Below, one piece after another: positions 11,896 through 23,500 of a DNA stretch of 56,907 nucleotides. Within the stretch, counting starts at the first letter, position 1; each line of letters starts with the position of its first letter. The stretch lies in the NCBI GenBank assembly GCA_015501055.1, contig JADNYV010000230.1:1-56907 (forward strand), given 5' to 3'. The notes beneath the pieces are model-generated. The model did no database searches, was not told the origin of the DNA, and saw only the letters and a program-made list of their open reading frames with translations. Source of the DNA: Mucidula mucida (taxonomy: Eukaryota > Basidiomycota > Agaricomycetes > Agaricales > Physalacriaceae). Made by a program: the position numbers and the translations under genes.

Positions 11896-14895
11896 TCACT
11901 GCACAGGCCCAGTACCATTGTTCAAGCTAGTCTTGAAACCCGCGCGTACATTCTGCAGCCGCGTCAGCGCATGTACAGTATCACACAAATAAGTTCCGAC
12001 TCACCTCAAGTTCGCTGGGCAAGGGCGCACAGTTCGATGGCGGCAGCGGGTCCTGGCCCCCCTGGACATCCCACTTGAATGTAGTAGCGATAGTAGACAA
12101 TGTGCGGGCCGAATATCTTCTCAGACGACGTCCGCCAATACCGACGTCGATGAAAATCAATAGTTGAGAGTACATGTCGATTGCTTGCGGCGCCACTGAA
12201 AAGGAAACTAGGTCGTCGAGACTATTGCCCCAGTGATCAAGAGGGACGACTTTCGCCAATGTCCACAACCTAGACTGATTGTCCACATCGGACAGTAGGA
12301 CAGCCTTGCAGAGAGTTACCAGGTGGTTAGATTCGCTGAGATCATCCAAGACGCGTTTGAAAATATCGGAACGGTGCGCTGACAGAACCGCTAAACCGTC
12401 AATGTAGAGGGCAGCCAAGTCGGCCGTGTCAAACGCCATCCACAGATGCAGCGGGTGGATAGAGTCCGGATGCTTCTTGTCAGTCCATCCTGCCCACCCA
12501 TACTCGAAACTCGTAGACAGGCCACGTAACCAGGATCGTCCAAGGAGTCCGGAATACACCTTTGCAATGGAAACTGTATGCCCATCATCAATAGTGCTTG
12601 ATGAAAGAAGATATGACAGGACGTTGCTGAGGATCTCCACCGGATTATCGGGTCGTTCAAAGGCAACACGCAGAACGGACTGGAAGACCTCCTCGGTGAG
12701 CCACAAGAAATCATGTAAGAAGGTACCTGTGCGATGAAGCTGCCAATTGAGACCTTTGAAGACACTGAAAACGACTTTGCTCTCGTCTTCGAGCGTCATG
12801 ACTGTTCCTGTTCCAAACGCGTCGGTTCTCATCACGTTCTGGAGAGCTTTAATGGTAGCCAGCATGGCATCACGGTGTTCAAAAGGCACGCCGCCGATTG
12901 TGTATTCGCAGATGCTGTTTAAAAGCTGACGAAAGAGAGACGGACGCTTCTCGAATGGCGGATTGTTGGCTGCCCACACTTTATGTAGCGTGGACGTCCG
13001 CTGGATAGAGGGCGTCTGTACCATACAGAGAAGCAGGAAGATATGATCCGGAAGATTATGAGTGTTGTCTTCAGGTGAGCGAACAGCGTCGGGAAAGCCA
13101 ACATGTTTCACCCATTTCAAGAAGGATGGGAGCATGTTTATCGATAATGCACCACCCAGATCAGTACCCTTCGCAGTGGGTTCATAATAATCGATAAAAA
13201 GTGAGGATGTCGAACCTGGCAGTGGCAATATCATCAGGGGTTGCTTATTGCCGTCGCAGTTGGACCTCTCGCACATATGTAGTGTGACGATACATCGCAA
13301 AAGCTCCGACCAAAGTTGCGAGGGTTGATCATGGTCTATTCGAAGCCACTGTGTACCAGAGCTCAACGACATGGCAAAGATTTTGCCCCAAAGGAGAGCG
13401 TCCAAGGTCTGGTAAGGAGGAGGGCCAATGAGATTCTTTTTCACAAGATCTTTGGCAGCATCAGAATCATGGCAGTACGCATAGTAGCTGGATTCTTTGC
13501 AGCTCGTATCGAGCTCAGTCTCGGGATCCTGCTTTTCAAAGCGCAAAGCCGCACGTTCAAACCTCTCAAATCGGTCGACAGGCTGGTCGAGCTGAAAGTG
13601 ATCGTTTATGGCTTTCACAACAGAGATGCCCTCCGGTCCCGACCGACCAATAAACGGAACACTGGGGAGGGGCAGAGCACTGAATGCCTGGAGGATGATG
13701 CTTTGCACTGAAAGGTTTGGTGTGGTATTAAAAAGACAGGCCAGCGCCGACACGTCGAGGACGTCGGCTTGACGTTCAACCATTTCGAGCTCAATGTCGG
13801 GCAATGAAGTAGATAGTATAGACGTCGGCGTACACTGAGAATGAAAGAAGTTCATATATTGCTGGCGAAGGAACATAAACGCGGCAAAGGAATGGATGGA
13901 GAGCGGCGTCTTGTACGCGCAATCCGGGTAGAATACGGGAAGAACGTTGGTAACGGAGTACACGCCAAAAGCACCGGTAGCGATGATCGCCATGTGCGCC
14001 GCCATGACAGTGCTCAAAGAGCAGAGGTATATGACAAGACCAACGAAAAAGAGCCCCAGTGCGGCGTGCATGAGGACCGGGAGAAGCTCTATGATGAGTG
14101 GGACGTGCCACTTCTTGAGAGCCTTATAGCGGAAGTGTCGAACTCGGCAGCGACTCCGAGGAGAGCCTGTCGACGCGACAGAGAGATATTGATGGATCCA
14201 CTGCTTGGCCAAAACAGCAAGGAGTGTGGTGGACAAACTGAGTCCAAGGCTCATAAACCAGACTGCGTTCACCCAAAAGTCGGAGGTCTGGAGTGGGAAG
14301 GACGTGACAGCAGGTGGTACAGCGTCGACTGCTTCAGCTCCGTGAACCGTAGCACGCTGGACGCTGACCATCTCTGCTATGAGCGAGTTTGTGACTCGAG
14401 CGAGATCCAATTGCAGTGATTTGCAAGTCGTTGTGACAAAAGTCGTTACGACGCCGGAGAACAGCGCGGCCTTCAATCGAATATCAAGGTATGTAGACAA
14501 ACGACGATGGGATACGACTCACGAAAACAAGAAGCATATCCAGTCCTTCGCGCCATCCGGCGACCATCTCAATATCGATCTGAGTGGCCTCGTCTCCATA
14601 CACGCGCCAAACCCTAGCCTTCGGGGACCATTCCTGGTATATAGGGTCGGGCGCGTATTTCTGCTCATAATCGAAGGGATCGTGGACAGCTACGCGTGTT
14701 AATGAGTTCAATGATATCAGTGAAAGCTGTAGTCGGCGTACTTGGTCTTGTGTGAGACGGCGGCGAGGAGCTAAAGCCTGGGAGGGTTGATGTCCTACTG
14801 AAGAGAGTTGAAGACGGCGTGCTGCTGATACCAGCTGGGCTTATTGGCGGGATACTTGACGTCGAGACCGTGCGACTACGGGTAATGGGCTGCAT
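11896..14895 (-). CDS. DUF6535 membrane protein, copy 1
   Basis: Four-exon model on the minus strand: 14895-14880, 14797-14523, 14470-12005 and 11952-11896, giving about 937 residues. The same splice sites work in copy 2, which supports the tiny 16-nt first exon and the short last exon ending in PVQ. The N-terminal third is the DUF6535 domain (exon 2 plus the first part of exon 3). It includes YEQKYAPDPIYQEW, then hydrophobic segments around ALFSGVVTTFV, WFMSLGLSLSTTLLAVLAKQ and ALGLFFVGLVIYLCSL. DUF6535 proteins are predicted multi-pass membrane proteins, strongly expanded in Agaricomycetes and of unknown function. The remaining 600 residues are soluble-looking and unrecognised. An in-frame start at 15099 would add 68 residues, but copy 2 has a stop there, so 14895 is preferred. 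Confidence 0.82.
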
Positions 14896-15428
14896 ACTGG
14901 CGGGCCTGAGATGAGTGGTGGGGGTCGCAAAGCTGTTATGTGTGGCGGCATGGACATGATAGTATGGCTTTAAGACGGACCGAGGAGCCGAGTAAATGCG
15001 GCGTGGTGATCGAGTAACGACAATAACGCAATTGTTTTGCGTGTTCCTATTGTGATGTGGACGTGGGTCTACTGCATCGCCATTGGAGGTTTCCGCCACA
15101 ATTTTGTCTAAGCAGGGACAGAGTAAGGTAGTGACAACTCAGGCTGACTCACAAGCAGTACAATCATAGACACGTCGGCGATGCGCTTCCCGAGCAAAAC
15201 TCAACACTTTAAGGTCACCGAAAGAAACTTCTGATACGAATCAAACGTTCACACAAAAACTGGCGAGATTTCGATACAGAATTTTCCACGGATCCCATCA
15301 TATCTGTTAGACTGTTCAGTGTGGCGTACCATTGACGGAGGAACTAGATGCTGATGTTAAATGAATCTTGAGGACTCAGATTACTAGGGGCTGACCATTT
15401 TTCTCTTTCGTACTAATCTACCTGTAAG
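14896..15428. other. Spacer between DUF6535 copy 1 and family X copy 1
   Basis: About 530 bp shared in diverged form with 31611-32191 and, inverted, with 56170-56766. It presumably holds the DUF6535 promoter. An open frame 15099-14896 in phase with the DUF6535 start is conserved only in part. No other gene seen. Confidence 0.4.
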
Positions 15429-16353
15429 CTAGCCTCCAAAGACGATATCATGGTCCGACAAAAAGGAGACATGGGGGAAGAATCTTCGACCTTTGCGCCG
15501 GCGTTTCGCCATGTGGCGGAGGTCATGGATCAGCACAGAAAAGAATGCGCCTTCCTCGTAGAGTAGTGTCTCCATCTTCCCATGACGTTCAAGATATTCA
15601 AAGGCATCTTTTCTGATCCTTTGATCGCTGAAAAGACCTTCAGCTTCTGGGGACCGATAAGTAATTGTCCTCATTTGTTCGTCTGAGTCGAGGTTTTCGG
15701 GAGACCTGGATTCGAAATCCCTGCGCCTGCAGAACCAACGCATTATCGCGACGTCAGTACTGCATAGACTAGTGAGTTCATTGTATTGCACAAGGAAATA
15801 GAGCAAATTACGATCGGGTAAGCTCAGAGATTGCATCAATCCCACCTGGCCACTCCTCAGGATACGGAGTGAGAACTGTAAAGATCACCTCGAAGACAAT
15901 CATGGATGCGAATGCACTGGGTAGTGCTGGTCGATCGGCCCTCTCTACTACTGCATAACGCAGGAACCTTAAACTCCAATGCTTGACACTGTAGTCGGAA
16001 TCCCGTTCCAGTCGAATTACATTCGGCCACAGGACTTCTGAGGCGGAGTCTTTGTGGGACTCGAGGCGCAGAAACCAGTCCGGCTGGTTGAGAATCTTGT
16101 CTTCCGCGTGGAGCTCGAAATTTGACTTCTTTGTTCGAATGAAGTGGGGCCATATAGCGTCATTTCTGACAGTGGCCCACGTCTCGTCGAAGGTTGGCGG
16201 CAGTGCAGTATCTGGCCGGGCGATGTAGCGCGCTGGAGGTGTCGGCGGCGCTGGGGGTGATGGGAGTGGAGGTTGTGTAACAGGAAGAGAGGGCTGCCGC
16301 CGCATGAAGTTTGGTAGAATGGAACGGAGGGACAAAGGAGGTCTTGAAGACAT
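15429..16353 (-). CDS. Family X protein, copy 1 (unknown, two exons)
   Basis: Exons 16353-15812 and 15726-15429, with an 86-bp intron ending TTCTGCAG, give about 279 residues. The start MSSRPPLSLRS was chosen because all three copies begin there; an in-frame ATG at 16386 exists but is not conserved. There is a proline-rich linker, then a conserved core: RYIARPDTALPPT, IWPHFIRTKKS, DKILNQPDWFLRLESH. The second exon has RRDFESRSPENLDS and ends RKGRRFFPHVS followed by a divergent tail. The protein has no signal peptide or clear membrane helix, and I do not recognise the family. It lies upstream of DUF6535 on the same strand in each block. Compared with copy 2 (356 residues) it lacks roughly the last 75 residues, so it may be a truncated form. 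Confidence 0.6.
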
Positions 16354-16389
16354 GGTGTTATTGCCATTCTGCAGAGCGCTCGTCATTTA

Positions 16390-17041
16390 TAAACCCCCAA
16401 GGTCACCTCACCCTTGTTCACTGCATATCCATAGCGGGACGAAGGGAATACCAGCGCACTTGTACAGTTCTGGGATGAAGGTCGCAAAAGATCGGCCACT
16501 GGCCAAGCGAGTACAAGCCGTCGAGAGGTGGAACTGATGATCTTGTTCTGATCAGCACTATTGTTCGTGCCAGTTATTGTGTTTCAACCGCGTACCTTCC
16601 TCCTCCCTAAGCAACTCAGGTTCAAGCACAGGACATTCAATTGTGCTACCGCCCCATCGAAAGGAACAGCCCGAACAGCGAAAATAAATCAGTCAAACAA
16701 CTTTCAAGCGCACATATGTAGAAGGTGTTTGTTGTTCTTCAACCTGTCCGAAGATCAACCTTGTTTTCTGTGATGCCCTTGTAGGGGATTCGTACCTTCC
16801 AGACTTTCGACCACCATTCCTAATTGTAAACATCCTCTTCCTAGCTCTGTGGCGTCAACGGCTCCGGCTCCTGTGTCAGTCAGGCTGTGAAAACTGCAAA
16901 AAGAGAGACTACTCAACTACGTCTCAACATTCTTCAAATGCAATTGCGCTGAACGGCATGTGCGTCTCTCACACTTGGCAAGACGGAATTGTTCACTCCA
17001 AACAGCGCGGAGCGGGGGAGCCACAGATAGCTACCCATATC
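16390..17041. other. Non-coding spacer of block L1
   Basis: This stretch is repeated in inverted form at about 54830-55270. A pyrimidine-rich stretch and short open frames occur, but none is conserved in frame between copies. No gene supported. Confidence 0.4.
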
Positions 17042-17392
17042 TCACGCGTAGAGTGCCGTACGATAGCGAAAATCCGCAAGGAGTGTCGAGGTCACACACT
17101 CTACGCTTTCAGCAGTGACGGTCTGCATAGCCGTCTCGAGACAACAGACAGCGATAGACAAACATCCCGTCAGCAAAAGCGATGAATTGTGAAAGAGGTC
17201 CCCGTTGAGACAACAAAGTGATGTCGACAAGGTGGTAAGCCCATCGCTTACGTCCTGGCGACAGCTCGTCGCAAAAAGGAAGAAGCTCATCCGAGGTAGC
17301 GACAGAGGAGAAGATCTCGTTCGCCACAAATTGGAAAAGATGGCATCAACGCGATTTTCCCATGATGACTGTATACATCCGTGAGAAAACAC
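17042..17392 (-). pseudogene. Relic Y, copy 1 (unrecognised, MANEIFSS frame)
   Basis: A short minus-strand frame with IFSSVATSDELLPFCDEL, then KRWAYHLVDITLLSQRGPLS, is conserved at 54276-54490 with few changes. Only a degraded trace remains in block L2 near 34183-34260. Conservation of one frame between L1 and R suggests a former exon. No start codon, domain or complete gene can be made from it, and a second overlapping frame is nearly as open. The family is unknown. Confidence 0.3.
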
Positions 17393-17755
17393 AAAATGAT
17401 AACGTATAGAAAACAGGACTGTCGCTTCGACGAGAGACGACTTGTTATTGACGCGTTACACAGTCACCTCCTCTCGCAGTACTGGGTAGAGCGGAACAGT
17501 TTCTCAGTTCGCAACATTGGAGGCACGACCTAGGTGTACTAGAAGATGAACGCGTCCTGAAGTAACAGATGGGAGCCTACTAGGAAAATAAGTAGATGGG
17601 CTGTCAGCAAAAGAAAATTTTCCTCAGAAGTTACAAACCTACACAAACACTTGAGCTGGGAGTCCGGAATGCTGAAATAGGGGATGGTTGAACACGACGG
17701 AAGGACAATTCGATTATCTGAACATGGAGAAGAAGATGAGCCAGCGCCTCTTAGG

Positions 17756-18130
17756 CTAGAGGCCGCAGTTGCTCGGAGGTCGCCGAGAAAGGTGTAACTC
17801 TTCTGTGAGATAACCTACTGCCAATGGTACAGTTGAACGTACATAGGACGCACCAATCATGCTACCCGATGGGCGATGTAAGCTTGGTGTTTTGGAACGC
17901 CGCCGCCGCTGAGCGTGCGGGGTAGATGTTAGTAGACGCAGCAGGTTGACCATGTTTTGACGCGCCAACATTAGCGGAAAGAGTGAGTGGGTCACGCTAG
18001 AGGATCGAGACGCCATCGAGCAGTAGCTCTCGAGAGCGAATGGACATTGACCATGGTGGTCAAAAGGCGAGTTGTCTTTAAGCGATCGACTTCCGGCACG
18101 GCAATCAATACACCGGAACATTCGCAAGCA
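17756..18130 (-). pseudogene. Relic Z, copy 1 (unrecognised)
   Basis: Minus-strand frame with ESYCSMASRSSS, ARQNMVNLLRLLTS and AVGYLTEELHLSRRPPS. Similar frames occur at 53456-53866 (plus) and 34581-34863 (minus). The L2 copy has frame breaks, so coding status is doubtful. No known domain. Confidence 0.3.
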
Positions 18131-18149
18131 TTGTCACTGCAGGACGTCC

Positions 18150-18430
18150 TCAAACCCGCATAGCATGTCAAAATTGATTGGCTATTATGCAAGCAGGAGT
18201 AGTGCTCCTTTCCATAGACGAACACTTTGGTGTCGGATAGGAAGCGCAATATTCGAATAGTAGTCAAGTCCTGTAGGAAAGGGAAGCAGTCTGAGTCGAC
18301 GAGAAGAGAGAATTCTAGATATGCAGTCGGCAAGATCGTGCTGGGGTTTACCGAACACCTTACGTCGAAGCCTTTCAAAGAGCGAGCCACTACTAGGCGC
18401 GCTTCGTGGCGGACTGGGAGAATGAATAAT
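18150..18430 (-). pseudogene. 3' tail of family U (third copy, fragment)
   Basis: The minus strand reads HSPSPPRSAPSSGSLFERL and RRKVFGK, matching the last exon of the intact U gene (41413-41612) and of U copy 2 (about 51845-52000). Only the tail is here: what lies upstream (18430-18480) is not family U, and the sequence then hits the insertion point of element 2. This is a dispersed fragment. Confidence 0.6.
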
Positions 18431-18475
18431 GTATGAGATGTCACAACGGTGCTTTTCCAACTGGCTTTTCTCTCC

Positions 18476-18480
18476 GACTT
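18476..18480. repeat. Target-site duplication of element 2 (left)
   Basis: GACTT directly before the 5' LTR; the same five bases follow the 3' LTR at 24989-24993. A 5-bp duplication is usual for Ty3/Gypsy integrases. Confidence 0.9.
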
Positions 18481-19011
18481 TGTTATGAATCGCCATATTT
18501 TCACATTTTCACATCTTATCATATCTTATCGGGAGCCTTGTCTTATCAACCAAACGGACTGTTTCATCATCTGTTTCGTCACCGATCATACTCCTTTTCA
18601 TTACCGAAGCCGTACTCATGTCGGACACACACCCAACACATGGATGACATCATACATGCCGATACCTCATGGACTCCCTATTGTATACACACCGCCGACA
18701 CTCGTAGCACACATGGTCGTTTCAGTATTATTACTTACATGCAGTTACCACTCGTATTTAATGGTTTCACGGACTAGTAGCATACAACACTGGGTCAAGG
18801 GCGTGGAGCATCCCTAGTGGAAACGCGTATGGACAAGGAGTCTCAAACACAGACTTACTAGTATATAAGCAGTAGTGTAGTATCATTGTACTTTAGTTCC
18901 GATCTCGTTTATACACCTGGCCTAGCCTAGTCTTACGAACGCGAACGCTTTCTTCCTTAGTTTCTTACTGTGGTACCTGGTTGAGTCTCGTGGCTTAGTC
19001 AGTCGCTAACA
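18481..19011 (+). repeat. 5' LTR of element 2
   Basis: 531-bp LTR, TG...CA ends. It contains a TATA box at 18862-18869 and a likely transcript start about 33 bases further on. Short open frames inside it are not genes: the same ones appear in the 3' LTR. Confidence 0.95.
18862..18869 (+). promoter_or_regulatory. LTR TATA box
   Basis: TATATAAG inside the 5' LTR, repeated in the 3' LTR. About 33 bases downstream lies AGTTCCGATCT (18895-18905), which is complementary to the bases just after the LTR. That spacing is typical for a TATA-directed start, so 18895 is the inferred 5' end of the RNA. Confidence 0.6.
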
Positions 19012-19013
19012 GA

Positions 19014-19025
19014 AGATCGGAACTA
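19014..19025 (+). promoter_or_regulatory. Putative self-priming primer-binding site
   Basis: AGATCGGAACTA lies two bases after the LTR end and is the exact reverse complement of TAGTTCCGATCT at 18894-18905 in the LTR. In Tf1/sushi-type chromoviruses the first 11 or so bases of the RNA fold back onto such a site and prime reverse transcription instead of a tRNA. No TGG-type tRNA PBS is present here. Function is inferred from position and complementarity. Confidence 0.65.
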
Positions 19026-19608
19026 CTTTCTACCACCTACCACACATCCCTGATCGTTGATCAGCACTTTGCTGTTTGATCATTGCACATTCCCCATCCC
19101 CTTTCCTGTTTACAGATCGACGGATTCCTAATCCCAGCGCACGTCCGCATACGTGTGTATTGGTCCCAGTAGCGCCGGCTAACAGTTAGAGATAACTGCC
19201 TCGGGTGCTGGAAGTAGCCGCTCTCACGAGAACGAACTTTTGGCAGTTGCACTTCAGTGGGCGCTGTTTACGGGTCAACCCCCGTTCCCAGGAAAACTTC
19301 GGCTTACCTCACACCAGAGGGACGTCGGCTGGGCAATTGCGAACTTGTGACGAGCTCTTGGGCTCCGTAGATACGTAGTCAGTAGCCGGTAAAATAGAGT
19401 AGACAGTTACAATACCTACCTACTTTACTTACCTTACGATACACATCATCATTCCCCACCCTACCAAGTCCTGGATTCTATTTCAGATCTAGGCGATCCC
19501 TCCCTATTCATCCAAACCTCTATTCCCTCACCCGTTTCATCCAAATCCGCATCACCCATATCCCCACTCTCACCCTTTCACTCTCCGATCCTATCACCCC
19601 GATTCATC

Positions 19609-20536
19609 ATGTCCAACGAAGCACCCGAACCCGCCCCTCACACACCCGCTCATCATGCAGATGTTGAAATCAAAGGCCGATCCCTGGTCAACAAGCCTTA
19701 CGACTATGACGGGGACAAGTCCAAGTACAAGAGCTGGTGCGATCAATGTTCACATACATCCGTGACAAGAAGAACAACCTCACATCTGACTCCAAAAGGA
19801 TCGATGTTGTTCTCTCCTACATCCGAGGAGATCACGTTGATGCATGGGTCCAGAACTACTCGGACCAGAACTTTGACGAGGAAGAAGAGGAATGGACAGT
19901 CTCTTGGACTGAGTTCAAGGAGAACTTGAAGGAGCGATTTGTGGACTCCAACCTCGCGCAAGATGCGCAAGATCAGATCGAACGGTTGCGCCAGGGGCAA
20001 GACACCGCTCAAGATTTCTTTCAGAAGTTCGAGGTCCTGCTTACTCAGGCGGAATACTCAAAGGATGACGCATTTGTCGTGCGACTTCTCGAGACCAATG
20101 TCAACGAGAAGATCATCGACCAGATCTATGGCAGCCGAGACGGGTTGCCAGAGAAGTACAAGGACTGGAAGGCACAGATCCTTCAGATTGATCAGCTGTG
20201 GAGAAGGCGGGCGGCGAGCAAGAGGTCCGGCATGCAGTCCCGGCCTCAAGCTCCGCAGGTGGCTACACCGAGAGCTAATCCTACAAACCCACCTCCGACG
20301 CCAATCACACGACGAGATGCCACCGGCGTTACCTATGGAGGAGCCGGCAGACCATGGACATCGACAACGCACGTCAAAGAGGACTTTGCTTCAGCTGTGG
20401 CGAACACGGCCATGTCAGCAGGTTCTGTCCTAAGAAGGGTCGACCCCAGACGATTCGGGGTCTATGGACCGAAATGAACGACGAGGAGAAGAAGAAGTTG
20501 GCCGAAGAGTTGGGTTTTGCAAAGCTCCCGCAGTAG
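19609..20536 (+). pseudogene. Gag of element 2, two frameshifts
   Basis: Starts MSNEAPEPAPH at 19609 and runs to about 19745, then continues one frame over as FTYIRDKKNNLTSDSKRID (capsid-like: WTEFKENLKERFVD, TAQDFFQKFEVLL). It shifts again near 20353 into the frame holding the CCHC knuckle CFSCGEHGHVSRFC and ends at TAG 20534. Each shift looks like loss of one base next to an ATG. The product would package RNA and form particles if intact. The long 5' leader (19012-19608) holds no gene. Confidence 0.8.
20512..20518 (+). promoter_or_regulatory. -1 frameshift heptamer GGGTTTT between Gag and Pol
   Basis: In the Gag frame the codons are TTG GGT TTT GCA, so the heptamer is set as G GGT TTT, the X XXY YYZ slippery pattern. 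The Pol frame lies exactly -1 and is open through this site; the Gag stop comes 16 bases later. Programmed -1 shifting is known for several fungal Ty3/Gypsy elements. A downstream RNA structure was not assessed. Confidence 0.6.
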
Positions 20537-23500
20537 ACGCAGTCCTGCCGGAGCAGTCATCAAGGGAAGGGTCGTCAGATGCAGAATTTATTTACAGTAC
20601 GGGTACTAAAACATCTAAAATATCATCGACGACTTCACCAACAAAACCTGCGAAAGAAAGATTTGAGCCAAATACGCCCGAGTGGATTGCACAACGGCTA
20701 AGAGAGGATGACGTGCCGAGAGCAGTAGGAATTTTGAGAGCATGGATGCCAAAACGGAGAGAGAGAGAAGCGACGGAGGAGAAGGTAATGGCGATCAAAG
20801 CGTTGACAAAGGAAGCTGCGGTGGAAGTTGTGACGGAGTTGAAAAAGTCAAGGAAGTACATCCGGGGAACAAAGGGGCAGGACATGAAACTCCGAGTAAC
20901 CATAGAGAGCGTACACACAGGCTCTGAATGGGAAACGAGTGCCCTTCTTGACAGTGGAGCAACGGGTTCTTGTGTCAATAAAGAATTTGTCGAGAAGAAC
21001 GGACTCCCGATCAAGGAGTTACCGGTCAAGCTCCCTGTCTACAATGCGGATGGAACCCTAAACGAGGGAGGAGCAATCAAAGGCTTTGTGGAGGTCCGGA
21101 TGAAGATCGGTGATCACGCAGAAAAGATTGAGTTGGCCGTCACCAATCTTGGCAAAACAAGCATCTTTTTGGGGCTAGATTGGTTACGATATCACAACCC
21201 CACAATCAACTGGACGGAGTCCACATTGTCTTTTGATCGATGCCCAGACCGTTGCGGCTACCTACCCGAGTATAACTCGCCGGAAGATGAAGGAGAAGAC
21301 GTAGAAGAGAAGTTGGAAGAGGGAGAGCGTTTGTTCTGGATGGACTGGGACAACTATGCAAAAGCGGTGAAAAGCTGAGATCACAACAGCCTTCATCCGC
21401 TGCTGCACATTACATTGAGGAATTCTCCGATGTATTCAGCAAGGCGGACTTTGACAAGTTACCGGAGCGAAGACCCTGGGATCACGCGATAGAACTCACG
21501 CCTGGTTCCAAACCGGTTGACTGCAAGGTCTATCCCCTTAGTCCATCCGAGCAGAAGGCATTAGACGAGTTCTTGGAGGAAAACATACGCACGGGACGCA
21601 TACGGCCATCAATCTCACCCATGGCGTCACCATTCTTCTTTGTCAAAAAGAAGGACGGAAGCCTTCGGCCAGTGCAGGATTATCGGAAGTTGAACGACAT
21701 GACAATCAAGAACCGATACCCCTTGCCGTTGATTCAGGAGCTTATCGACAAGTTGAAGGGAGCAAAGGTTTTCACAAAGATGGATGTCCAATGGGGTTAC
21801 AATAACATCCGGATCAAAGAAGGTGATGAGTGGAAAGCGGCGTTTAGAACAAACCGAGGCCTGTTCGAGCCCTCAGTCATGTTCTTCGGACTTACAAACT
21901 CGCCGGCAACATTCCAATCATTCATGAATCACATTCTGAAGGAGTTGATCAATGAAGGACATGTTATAGTTTACTTGGATGACATACTTATCTTTACAAA
22001 CACATTGGAAGAACATAGGCATATGTACGACAGTATTAGAATATTCGAGTAAATAAGTTGTATTTAAAACCCGAGAAATGTAGTTTTGAGGCACATACTG
22101 TAGATTACTTGGAGTTATTGTTGGAGGAGGAGAAGTGAAGATGGATCCGGCAAAAGTGGCCGTAGTGAAGGAATGGAAGGAGCCGACGAAGAAGAAGGAA
22201 GTACAGTCATTCCTGGGCTTCTGCAACTTCTACCGATGTTTCATCCGGGGATTTGCGGGAGTAGCAAAGCCATTGACATCGCTAACCGGGAAGGGCGAAT
22301 GGGTTTGGGGCATGGAGCAGCACGAGGCGTTTGAGGAGTTGAAACGGAGGATGACGGAAGAACCCGTTCTGATCGTACCACGCGACAACGGCAAGTTTCG
22401 AGTCGAGGCAGACTCCTCGAACTATGCAACGGGGCGGTTCTTTCCCAGTTGTTGAGGAAAATGGAGACCAGTGCCTTTCGGTCTCGCGCGTGAACGAAGT
22501 GAGCGCAATATGAGATCTACGACAAAGAGATGATGGCATTATGGACTCAATTGACGACTGGAGCAATATCTCCTAGGAGCAAGGAAACGGTGGAGGTTTT
22601 ACCGATCATCAAAACCTCCAGTACTTCCGGAAGCCACAGAAGTTGAATCGGAGGCAGGCAAGATGGGTTACGGAGTTGGCGGAGTATGACATACAGATGA
22701 TTCACAAGCCGGGCAAGACATGGGGAAAGCTGATGCCTTGTCAAGGATGACAGGCCTTGAGAAGGGGGAAAAAGATAACGAAAACGTTGTTTTGCTCAAG
22801 CCGGAGTTTTTTATTTCACAAATTCAATTCTCTTTACATACAGTAGATACACCGGAGGACGAATTACTTAACAAAATCAAACAAAGAAAAGGAAACAAAG
22901 ACAGATACGTACAAAAAGCATTAGAAAACAAAGAAAAAGGATGGGAAGAGAAGGAAAATGGACTTATTATATGGAAGGATCGTATTTACATACCGAAGGA
23001 CAAGGAATTGCGGGGAAGAGTTATTGGAATGCACCATGACGCACAGCTTGCAGGGCATCCGGGACGATACAAGACTCTCGAGTTGATTACACGCACCTAT
23101 TGGTGGCCAGGAATCAGCCGAGACGTCCGGGAATACGTGGAAGGGTGTCAAAAATGCCAGGTCACCAAGTCACATCGCACGAAGCCGGCTGCACCTCTTC
23201 ATCCTATTGATGTGCCAAGCGAGCCATGGGAGATAGTAGGGACGGACATGATTGGAGAGCTGCCGGAATCGGGAGGATACAACGCGATCAGCACGTTTGT
23301 GGACCATTTCACAAAGCGATTACGCATCATACCGACACACACCACTTGACGTCAGAAGGCATGGCCCGCATCTACCGAGATCGCATTTTCCCCATACATG
23401 GGATGCCACGACAGATGATACATGATCGCGGTCCACAATACCACTCGCGTTTCATGAAGGAATTGTACCGGTTGTTGGGCATACAGGGAAACTTTACAAC

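Larger units (their letters stand above)
10178..18470 (-). repeat. Duplicated block L1 (deaminase - DUF6535 - X - relics)
   Basis: Sequence collinear with block L2 (26557-35320) on the same strand; 18230-14750 is also collinear with block R (53340-56907) in inverted orientation. The first 620 bp (10178-10798) look identical to 26557-27177; beyond that point substitutions appear at several per cent. The left border is the LTR of element 1, and the right end is the insertion site of element 2. Confidence 0.85.

Noticed and set aside
13841..14419. A 192-residue plus-strand open frame, also seen at 30559-30891
   Set aside because: Antisense to the conserved DUF6535 coding exon in both copies; conservation follows the sense gene.
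18433..18817. Open frames of 110-122 residues repeated at 24462-24794
   Set aside because: They lie in the LTRs of element 2 and are duplicated only because the LTRs are; they have no start context or domain.
19012..19608. A gene in the leader of element 2
   Set aside because: Only short frames occur between the primer-binding site and the Gag ATG; it is best read as untranslated leader with packaging signals.
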